Source: Apostichopus japonicus
Lineage: Eukaryota; Echinodermata; Holothuroidea; Aspidochirotida; Stichopodidae
NCBI RefSeq assembly: GCF_037975245.1
Contig: NC_092580.1
Location: forward strand, 15,577,001-15,641,000
Direction of reading: 5' to 3'
DNA: 64,000 nt
Positions 27,601 through 39,600 of this stretch are shown here, piece by piece (positions within the stretch are counted from its first letter, which is position 1; each line of letters begins with the position of its first letter). The translations under genes and the position numbers were made by a program. Below the pieces are notes generated by a model. That model saw only the letters and a list, made by a program, of their open reading frames with translations. It was not told the origin of the DNA and did not search any database.

Positions 27601-30600
27601 TTTAGCACTTACATGGCATGTGAAAATGTGCAAACATCTACGTACAAACAGCTCTCTTTAAATCATCTTTGACAAATATCAATTTAAAAGTTTTCTTAAT
27701 TACACAAGGCATTCTGTGAGACACATTTATTTCAGACTTGGTTTAAAACAAATTTGACTGGATTTACATTCACTTATGGATATTCAAACATGAAGAGAGA
27801 TTTCTTGTATAGGAGAGTACTTGTATAGACCAGAAAGACAGGATCAGATTCACATAACCTGTATTCCTTGCTACTGTATAGAGCTCCATGTTTGCAGAGG
27901 GGAACTAAGAGCAGGGGAATAATTTATCCAGTATGAGCAATATGCTTCTCAAAAATGGTCAAATTGCTATACAAACTTGTCCAAAGATGCATAGTAATTT
28001 TTTTTTTTTTCACGCAGGAATCATAGTATTTCAAACAAGAGTGAGAATTCAGAGAATTCAAATCTGCGACACCAAATTTGAACATTAAATTATTCCCTGA
28101 AGGAGGGCTCCAGGTATGTTCTTTGTTCTCTTTTCATTCTCCCGTTTATTTTCCCCTTCCCCCACCCCCACCCCCACACCCTCCCTTAGTTCAAATTTAT
28201 TTTATTATGACTTTGTGTGTGTGTGTGTAATGTAGCACTGTAAAAGGACTGAAATTTAACACTGTATCTATAAGCTTAGTACTAAATACCCTTGTTGTTG
28301 AGTGCAAGGACACATATATATATACACACAAAGCATTATTGTGAGTTTATTTTCTCAGAGACTACACCATAATTTGGATATGACAAAGCCGCAGTAGAAG
28401 CCTCCTGATATGTAAAAGAAACTTTGTTAATTGCCACAATATACCGTCCATTAGACAGTCGTAAACCGCACATAGCCGGCTATTAGCACTCGGTTCCATT
28501 GTTGTCGACCTATACAGCGGTAATTACAAAAGATGAACACTACTGAACTTGCCCTCTTTAAATATTAGCCTATAATTACATCATCCAGAAGAATTTTCAA
28601 CCCAAAAATATCAGAAACAGTCTAGATCAAAGAACAATTGAAGGCGACGAGGGTAAACAGAAAGGTGTGAATTATCGTATATAATAGGTGACTAAAACCT
28701 GACACGGTTCTTTGTGCTGCTGGATTACCTATAGGGACAGCCACAAAATAAATTACCAGTACTTTTGAAATTCCATACTGTTTGAGTTTATATATATATT
28801 ATATTACTACTGTTGAAACATGAAGGTAATCAATTGCATTCCAAGTTTTGAATAAATTTGTACAAAACCTGAAAGTCAGAACTTTTGATGCACGATTAAA
28901 TAAATCGGGGTTATGGCTGACACTTTTATGTTAAGGCCAGTCAGACGATTGACTGATATCGTCATGGAAACGTGGAACACATTGAGGACATGAGTTCTTA
29001 CCTGTGAATATATCGTACATGAGATACAACATCAGTTCACTCAGTTATAATTTGATTCATGATACATCAGTAACTTCAGGGTATAATAATGATTAGTATG
29101 TGTTACAATATGAATTGACTAATAAATCGACTTCATGAACAAGTTGCCGCAAACAACTTATAAAGACTTAAGTTCCAGTAGGGAGATGCAGATGTCAGAG
29201 GACTGCAACATTTGTGGTGATGTATAGCAGATAAAATTCCTTGATTTCTGGATACATTCTGTAATGATGGGAATCACCAGGGGAAGTGAGGGGGGGTGGA
29301 TACAAGATGCTCTACTTAAACACTACCAGCTAAAAGCTAACTGTTTTGTTTTTTCTGAGGTAAATAGACAGTAAACATATGTATAAAGAGACTAAAAACA
29401 GCCCCACACATTTCCCAAATCCTAACAGCACACATTCGTACGACCACAAATATAAGGTGCCCGGTTGATAAATGTGACAGATAAAGCAATTAGTTCTCTC
29501 AGGTCACACCTGGGTAAACTTTTCCTCCGGAAAGCAAACCCCCTTAATTGTTTTGAGAGTTCCTAATGAGCTTAAACCATTTTATTCTGTTTTTTATGTT
29601 ATTTTACATCTAAACAGAGGTAAACTGTAATCATTTATCTAAACTCTAAGTATTTCTGTTATTTATTTATTGTTTAGAAGAATTACGGGCCACCAAACTT
29701 GCAAAAGATTAGCATTCCCCTAATTACACCAGGTCAGCAGTTGGCCCGATTTTTAAGCTTGGGTCTTAAGTGCATGGTCAAAACATCAAACAAGATTAAG
29801 AAAAAGTCATTTTAAACTACGTCACACCAAGTCTAACAACAATCTACTTGGATAGCTATAGGTAGTTTTAAATACAGGGATGTCGTATACTACTACTACT
29901 ACTACGATAGGTAAAACCATCTTGTGTTTTGAACATGAAGTCGATTGATCACTTACATTCTGTGCATTTGTATAATAAAACCAAGATATGATTCATAATG
30001 TTTATCCTTCTATTGCATGGTTTTATGCTTCAGTGTGTTGTTTCTACTCATGTGTCATCCATAATTTCTAACCTCTTTATCACTCAAGTGCACAGCTAAA
30101 TAGTAATTAAAAAAGAGAATTGTCACTTTTTTTTTTCTTCCTTTTCTTTATAGCATTTTTTTCCCATCAAGTAACCAGATCATTATATTCATTACATTTC
30201 ATAATATACTTTCTTTTGTCATTCCTCCCCCTCCCCCCCCCCCCCTCTTTTCTTCTAAGATGCCTTCTTTTTTAACAGGTTGTTAGGAATAACACCAAGA
30301 ATATAAAGCCTCTGGTCCTACTTGCACTTGGGAGAGAAATCATATTTTCTTCTTACATATCAAACATGTGAACTTTCAGAGAACAACAATGGAAACGCAA
30401 CAAATCTCTGTGTACCGAACACATGTTCACCCCTCAGACAAGACATTTCGCCCGCAGCAAGTAAACAATCACTCCAAAGAAACAATCTGATTTCAACCCC
30501 CAGGGCGGGATCTTTGGGACCCTGTCTGTTACTTGTATCATGTATGACAAGAATACCTGACAAAAGCTCTCTAAAAAAATTAATCAGTAAGTGAAATATT

Positions 30601-33600
30601 AGACTGTCTACACTTGTAGAGGTCAATTCAAGGTCAATATTTACTTATTCATGTAAAATAAAAACAAGATCTAACAATCTAATCTAGGTTTCAAAAGTCT
30701 TAAAGTTGCTTTTAAAAGTCTGTACAAAGCTGTAACCAGTATATAATATATAAAAGTCTTTAGTTAGTTATATCGTGAACCAACTTTCATCTGACCGATA
30801 GGAATGTTACTTGAGACTGATCCAATCACAGGAATATGACTAATCCATGGATTTACAGAAAGACAGGTTAGAGGTTGGGAAGAAATAGAATGGGGAACCT
30901 GGGGATGCAGGGGTACGGGGGGGGGGAGAGGACAATCTTTTGGCAGGTAAGACATACTTATTTGAAGACAGCTTACTGTATGCATACTGAACAAGCATCA
31001 GAGACAAACAATATAAAGGGATGCTATCACTGCAGATGTAATTTTGACCTCAACAATGTAACCTCAACAACATTGACCTCAACAATGTAACCTCAGCAAC
31101 ACTGTAACCTCAACAACATGTAACAATGAAACCTCAACAACATTGTGACCTCAACAATGTAACCTGAGGTTACTAAACTCAACAACACTGTAACCTCAAC
31201 AACACTGTAACCTCAACAATGTAACCTCAGCAACATTGTAACCTCAACAGCATGTAACAATGTAACCTCAACATTATAAAACTTACTGGTTTATATATTT
31301 ACGAGTGACCCACTTACCTGTCTCCCCACAACCTATGCACCGCATTCTACCGTGTCTAGAATGCCCTGGTAATCTTTTAACACTGTACACCCTCACTGGC
31401 CCTAATGGCCTTCCTTCATTTTTCTACCCACAAAGTGTCTCACTGTGTTTTTCGGAGTTAGGAAAATTTTCGCGAAATGCGGTGCATAGGTTGTGGGGAG
31501 ACAGGTAAGTGGGGAACGAAGTAAATAACATTGTGACCTCAGCAATGTGCAACATTGTCAAATGCCTTTTCGCAAAATTGAGGCTACTGTGGGAATCAAA
31601 TTGCTTAATTCTTAAAGATTTATGATGACAGAGGAACAACAATGTCCTGATCACTCTCATAGGCATTATAAAGTCTTTTCTTAATTCTAGCTTCATTTAT
31701 GAATAAATATTAGTTAATTATTCACATTAGTGATGTAAAGGGAATGACTGCCTGTTACATTATTCCTTTGTTTTTACAACCTTCGTTTCAAGTACACTGA
31801 ACTTAGGTTTGTGGCCTAAGGCAATTTATTGGAAATATTTTATTGTCATCTTTGAAAAGAGGAACATCACATTTTTCAAATGATATATGTGGGCTTGTTA
31901 TTAGGGGTTCACTTATTAAGGGCTAATAAAATAAGAAATTTTGATGAGTGCTACACTCAATGTCATAACTTGCACATAATGCTTACCAGATTAATCAAAA
32001 CTTCAAATGTGTATATCTTGGAAACGAAAAGAGCTTTTCAAAAACTTTCAACAGATTTTGCATGAGATTACCACACACTACAAATGCACTGAATATGGAA
32101 GCAAATTGGTTAGGTGTCCCTAGACCTTTGAAGGAAAAACAACGTCATCATTGTTTAAGCTCATGGAGATACTTTATATAAAGATCACATTCCCCACACA
32201 ACTTAGATGTAAAATCTGATTCTGTTTGAAAGATATCAGACTTTTTTAATGGTCCTCCCTTACGTACACGAGACGGAAGACTTGATCAAGTCTACACATG
32301 ACATCTTTGAGCCACAAATGGTTCAACCTTTTATACGGTCTAGAATGTTTACATCTATCATTAATTATTTTCTGAAGAGGAAAGATAGGCATGACATAAC
32401 TAATATCTAGATTGGAAGCTTATAATCTCATTAAATACAGTTGGATTGTGGATTGTCCTTCCTTCTCTGCCAAATTCATATCTCAAACAGTCCATCCATA
32501 CTTTTGTAACTTACCACAGCTTCCATTTATAACGTATTTTAAATGGATTTAGCTGTAATCTACGAACATATTACGGCTTCTCAGCTAATAATAATAATAA
32601 TATTAATAAGGGGTTAATCAACCGTCTAGCGTGCGTTACTCACAGGATTAATGCACGATCGGGGGATAATGCAAGCGATGCATGAGGGTGGAGCCCGAGT
32701 GCTTCCAGAGATAGCATTAACACCCGTCGTGCATTAATCATGTGAGTAACGCACGCTAGACCGTTGATTAACCCCGTTCATTCATACACTACCATTTGTG
32801 TAGGGGAAAAATCATAAAACAAAACATTTTTTGGTTACATATAACCAAAGATTTATTAAAGTGATGCCCCATAATTTTACCGTGCGTTACTCATAGGATT
32901 AACCACGGTCAGCTGACCTGAATGGACCAATAGGATTTAGGAATCTTTACTAAGTATGAATGAATAATAAATTAAGCGTGGCTAGACACTGACAGACAAG
33001 TAATGAGGACTCACCATAGATATCAAAGTCAGTATATAATGTTGGACGTTATCGCCGTGGTGGTCCACCATTTTACTATCGGCTACGACCATCAATTCCA
33101 AGAAATGTTCGTAAGACTTGAACCGCTTTCTCCGGCTCTTGGCTTTGTCGGAGCCGTCGGTTCTTTCAGTTTTACTGGCTTTTATGCTGAAATAAAAACA
33201 ATTTTACAGAAAAGACATTGTACTCAAATCTGGATAGAATTTGTGAGTGAAATATACATGGCACTCATATTAATCTTTTAGATGTTTAGACCATTTAGAA
33301 TATTAGACATATTTGACAATACTGTCTGTTCTATTGTGCACTGCAACCTTTTATTCATGGATATCAAAAACTTACTAGATTGGGTATTTGTAAAGGACAA
33401 TTATATGGCTGCTGGCATCCATTCAACATATATTCCTCCCTTTTCAACTAGTCTACAAAATTTGATAACAATTTTAGCACTGTGACCCACTGCCTCACTT
33501 CCCGGGTTAACCGACCCCTTACTCTTGGCCGACTCTGGTTGTTACTCCCACATATCCATATATATTGTAATTCACTTCTTGGTTTTTGCTATGTGTTCAT

Positions 33601-36600
33601 AGATACTGCAAAGATGATAAACCTCAGTTTCTCTCTGATTACATTTCTTTGACTGAACTTTCCACCACAGGACTGCACAAGGTGTTCTTCTTTCTCTACC
33701 ATATAACAATATCAGCCAAAGCAAAAAAAAACTCTGGAACTTTGGTCCTATCAATGCACTATTCTACTAAATCCTATTGTCTGATTCTTGAAAAAAAGTC
33801 ATATAAGCTTCTTTGCGGCTTTATCTTGGTAAGCTTCTTCTGGCATTAACACAGTGAAGCATTCGGGTGCTTCTTCTACACCCCATTGTGGCCGGCCCTT
33901 CACCTACCAAGTCGTTGAAGAAGGGAGCAAGCAACCTTGATTCTGATCTGCACACAAGCAGTAGCAGCAGCTTTAGTGACCTGGGTTTTGGTAGGGTACT
34001 TTACTTTCAACAAGAGTTTACCATTTTATCCTGATGTGAAAAGAAACTCCAACTTTTTACACCCTTTAAGTTCAAAAGTTTTTGTGGGTGACGGGATCTG
34101 GGTGAGGATTATCCCTTCTTTTTGCTCTTTTGTTGTAGCTTGGTTTCAGTTGGAGATTGACCAGTACATAATGCTTGATTTGGCGGTGGAATATTGGGTC
34201 AAAAGTTGGACTTGTCAGGTACAAAGTGCTACTAAGAAGGTGAAGGTTTCTGGCAGGACCTCTATCAGTTTTGTTTTCTAAGTTTCTAACATATCCCATC
34301 AAACATGATCGGTAGAACTTGGACGCACCTCTGCACTACTTAGATAAAATCTCAAGAAAATAACTCCCCAATCACAAGCAATTGGTTATAAGATAAAATA
34401 TACATGATTTTACATTTTGATAATTTTTATTCACGTGAAGAATTTGAAAATTCATGAACAGCTACGGTAACAACTTTAAGGTGATATAAACTGTAGCTGA
34501 GCATGCTCAAGAATTTAAAATTGGTAATTAGGATCTATGTAAAAGGAACAAAAACTTACTTTTTATTTAAATGATCTGCTATGGAGTTCAACTGTGATGA
34601 AAAACTATTTGATCTTGAGCTAAATTCTCCTCCTGCATCTGTAAATAGAAACAAAATTAGGTTAAAGAAGCTTTCGTGTAAATCTATGATCTAACAAAGA
34701 AATCACATGACCACAGGTAAACAAATATTATACTGACATTTTATGCCCTGAATATTAATTCTTGATCAGAGTGCAACATAACAAAGATAAACACTTTTAT
34801 GACAGTAAAAACTACAATAGATATTCTTACCACAAAATGAATGCAAAAATTATACAAAAACACAATACAATTAGGTTTGATGATGCTCACTGTCCATAGC
34901 TGCCTATATTATCAAAGAAACAATTGCAAATACAATACTTTATGACCATTTACCAGAAAGTTTTTATTTCTCTCATTCAACCTTGAAAAAGAGCAAAGGT
35001 AATTTGGGGCTAGAACAGGACTGGGACCAGTGACCTTGGGGTTTCAAACGTACCCCTGTCCCTAGCAACTGAGTTACCAGCCATTAGTTGGTGGCAATCT
35101 CTGTATAACCATTTGTTTGCTGGGGTGCCCATCACAATGTTAATTTAATGTTCTTCAAATTAGATCGTAGGCATTGCCCCCAAAATTTTAGCACCATAAA
35201 AGGGTTCTGGCGAGTCTCCAAGTGAGCTCTGAGGGTGGCAGAAAAATGCATGTTGAAGTATGTGCAACAGTGACCCATTATTTGACTATCTAGCCAAGTT
35301 AAGGCCAAATACAAAACATATTATGATAGTACACCATAAAAGAACAATTGTGGGATTTCTGCAAGATATACACCCGACATTAGAAACGTGTTGAATGTAT
35401 TACCCCTACTTCTAAAGGTGGAACCAGTTTTGACCCTTAGGATAATAAACCTACTTTTCTCTTATGAAGATGTGTTGGCTTCACTCACCAAGCCTGGGGG
35501 AGATATATATCTTCAGAGCATTACTCCTAGTGATGCCTGGTTCGTGGTGTTTCAAGGCAATTTTGTGATTCCATAGCTGGAACCAATTTTGTGGTTTTTA
35601 TGGTTTTCATTTCAAACAAATGGGACACAGCACAGTGTGTGGAGGATACATAGTGAGATTTCCAATGTCTTTTTCAATTTCAGACTATGAATTGAAGTTT
35701 TACCATTGTGGGAATAATGACACAGTATACTTTACTGCATACTGCAGTAATAGCATGCACACACACACTATTGACCATGCAACCCACTAACATGTCTATG
35801 CAGGTAAATTCAGGTACACACAAAATGCAGTTATAGTTATATACACAGTAGGCCTATAATCAAAATCTGTTGTCCCCACTGATACATACAGTAAGTGACT
35901 ACACTTATATATATGAAGCAAAATAGTCTCATAAGATCATTTTATTTTTCTCAACATTTTTTTAACTCAACATCATTAATGCTCATATTTCATTATAAAC
36001 TTCAAATGTACTGGATCATTATCAATTTAGGGGTGCATGAGCATACTATAGGATTCTATCTCTCCTACAATATCATACACAGCTACTGTATGTGTTTAGT
36101 TTCCTTTATATTGAGCTATGGAACTATGTAACATACTGTACAGTATCCCTCCTTTTGTGGTCTTCGCCCTTCCTCCCCCCTCCCCCCCCCCGGCAGATGC
36201 CATTGTGTAGTACTAACATATACCTTGTAAGTTTATATACATTGCTAGAGCATACCTTTAATCACATAACCATACTTCCAATGTATGTCACTGTCAATGC
36301 ACTTCGTCTTAAAGTTGCAACTTTTTTGAACCGACTCAAATTTCCCGATCAGCTTGGTAGGGTCTTTTAGGGTCTTTTTGGGGTCTTTGTAGGGTCTTTG
36401 TAGGGTCTTGAATTATAAAAGATAAAAGTACAACAGACAGCTCTTGAGCTGAAACAATAAAATTCATTATAGTTTCTATTAAACTTTTGAGTGGGCATAT
36501 ATATAGCGTGCCGTGGGCCTATTCAATCCGTTGAATTTGTGGTATTTATGAATGGCAATTGTGTTCGACTTACAAAGAATACGACACAAAGCAATATATG

Positions 36601-39600
36601 CATAGAAGTTAGGAAACTGCTGGTTATTAGAAGAAAATTATCTCTATAAAATGCAGTTATTATATATGAAAGTCTTTGTCAGAATATAACACAGGATTTA
36701 TTCTTCAAAGATACTGCATTGACAATGAGCAAAAAAGCTGTTCATGCTATTTTAAAATACTATCCTTTCAGGACTTACCTTTGACTGACAAAGATAAATA
36801 CCTGTATTAGAAATATCACGTTTCAGTAGATAAAAAATCTTGCTCACACATATTTTATTCAGTTTCAGAGAAACTAGTAGGATTTGAGTCATATCCGTCT
36901 TAAACAAAGACTGAAGAATTTAAGTTTGAAAGACAGATTAATTATGGGATTACCTCTATATGCTCTCAAGCGCCACTCTGAAATTTAATTTGCGACTATC
37001 TGCAGGAAACATACTTAACTGTTAAACAGTGACCTACAAAGGGAATCTGTAACATATTGAAGTCGATCTAAATTTGCAGCAGGAGCAAAATCGAAAATTA
37101 ACCTGTCGAACATTTGCACATGAACAATAAGATCCTATGTAAAATTTGTGGGACACAAAATTTTCTATAACAAATCAATAATAATTAATATTAATCTTTG
37201 AACAGTAGTAGCCAAGTGGTTGCAATCACATATATAATCTTTTAATTTGACAGAAGGAGATCCAATTACTTTGAATTTTTTAATGATATCATATTGCTTT
37301 ATATAGGAATTGATTTAACAAAATTTAAATCAAATTATGAAATTTAAAAGCAAGCCCAAAATGGAGCTTCAATCCATTTGATGTAATATTATTTTTATAT
37401 GTCTATGAGTAGTAGTAGTATTAGTAGTAGCAGCATAAACTGTCCTTAATGCTATTACATAATTTATCCTGTAGTAGACCTTGTGTTGTTGCTAACATAC
37501 ACAGCGGCTTAAATATATCGTAATCAACTATTACATTCATTGATAGTATCATTGCATGTTACAGGAGAGTCCAGGAATAAATTCCACTCCTAAAAACACC
37601 ATCCCCAATCAGGCGCTGAAAATGTCTCCCAGATTGCTGGAAATGGCACTTCCCAGGCCTTGTAAGTTGCATCTAAACTTGATATTACAAGCGATATCAT
37701 AAAAACATACAAAAAAATATGCTCAAGGGGGGGGCGGTCGCCCCCTTCGCCCCCCCACCCTTGGCTACACTCCTGTCCCCAATCATTTCCCACACAAGTA
37801 CTCATATATTGGTTAGACTAAAGTTTCATCCAATACTGATGAACTAAGCATGATTCAATGGTTTTATTAGGTATACACTGCAGTGTACAGCCTGTATTAT
37901 ACATATAAATATCAATACATGCACATATGTTTGTATACTGGCTCTAATTAACTTACAACATAGCACCTCGGTAGATATAGCTTTGACATATTGGCTTAGC
38001 TGATAAGAATTATCTTTTGGGGGCATAACTTTTCAGACTCGATTCCAACAGCTAAAATAATAGCATTGAATTAACTAACTACGGATCGTATACCCCCCTT
38101 GTACACGATAATGATAAGAAATTAGGCCAAGGACTGAAATTCAAAACAGATGACTTTACCCAAGGGGGAACAGGTTCCTTGCATCCCCGTAAGCCCCTGT
38201 GACCATTATCCCATTAGTCAAAGTTGTATATCAATTGAGTAGGCAAAGAAGAAGATAACAAACTTTATTTACGACGATCCACATCATCTGTATTGCATAT
38301 CCAGGAGAAGAGGTATCTTGCCGTGAATAATCCCTCCCTGGGTTCAAGTTAATACGGGTAGATCAAAGGGATATTGTTAACGGAGGGGTAACATACGGCT
38401 AACATACTACATTGTAGTCAATCTTTTTGCACTCATAAACATCGGAAGCTCTTTGTACATGTATATATATTTAAAAGGCACGCTGCTGTTCATGACAATA
38501 TGGAGTTGAATTACTATTGTGTTCGGAGGAGAAAGATAAGAACGGGCAACATGTGGAATGTCTTACGATGACAAACAGGAAAACCTAGCAAACTCATTTT
38601 TTCTTTGTAAGAGATCTTTGAAGGTCATTGTCGGTACAATCCTTAGTTTCATAAAACAATCAAAACCAAAGTAGCAAAAAGGTTTCGTGATTAGAATTAA
38701 TTCTCCATTATGATCATACTTCGACAGTGGTAGTTGGTAAGAATTAATTCTCCATATGATCATTCTTCGACAGTGGTCGTTGGTAAGAATTAATTCTCCA
38801 TAAGATTTTACTTCGACAGTGGTTGTTGGTAAGAATTAAGTCTCCATATGATCATTCTTCGACAGTTGTCATTGGCAAGAATTAATTCTCCATAAGATCA
38901 TTCTTCGACAGTGGTTGTTGGCAAGAATTAATTCTCCATAAGATCATTCTTCGACAGTGGTCATTGATATGAATTACTTCTCCATAAGATCATTCTTAGA
39001 CAGTGGTCGTTAGCAAGAATAAGTCCCGATAAGATCATTATTCCACAGTGGTCATTGATGTGATATTGGAGTATAAATAACCTCAGATCTGAGGACACTG
39101 CTTTGAGGGTGTGACAGTGCCACATGCTTCTTAAATTTAGAACATGCGCGACCATTATCTGACTTTTCAGCATATTTTGAGGCAAGACTAATGACCTTTG
39201 TGGCATCTAGAGTAATAATAGCATTATAACTCTATAATAGATCTAACATTGCAAAAGCTCATCTCCATGAATAAGTCTGCAAAATAAGTATGAAAATCTA
39301 GTTTCCATTGAAAAACTAGCGAAAATACAATCGAAGCTATCATTTGGTCGTATGTCATTGGATCACACACAAGTTTGGGGGTTGCTGTTGGTGACCTATT
39401 TCCATCAACTCAGACCCTCCTCATTTGCATTCGTACACTTAAGCGACTAGAAAACAATTTGGTCGCATCATACCTCACGCCAGGTCTTCAGACACTCTTC
39501 CATATATTTTGTCGTAACTCTTTTCACTATCATGGAAACGACATAAACCTGTTCAATCTCCTTTTTTCCCTTTTTCCTGTAAATTTCTGCTCTTTCACTA

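Larger units (their letters stand above)
26187..33014 (-). other. ADAMTS intron 5
   Basis: 6828 bp intron. Contents: (GT)n near 28214-28227, poly-C tracts, a CCTCAACAA minisatellite (31040-31275), a hairpin element (31311-31511), a second hairpin element (32610-32775) and a related half-arm near 32880-32910. The last two lie within about 400 bp of exon 5. No gene seen. Confidence 0.85.

Noticed and set aside
33937-34281. 114-codon plus-strand open frame
   Set aside because: It lies in ADAMTS intron 4 on the opposite strand and has no recognisable domain.
38563-39206. Minus-strand open frames with repeated NSYQ / LILANDHC blocks
   Set aside because: These are translations of the 46-47 bp tandem array and not a repeat protein.
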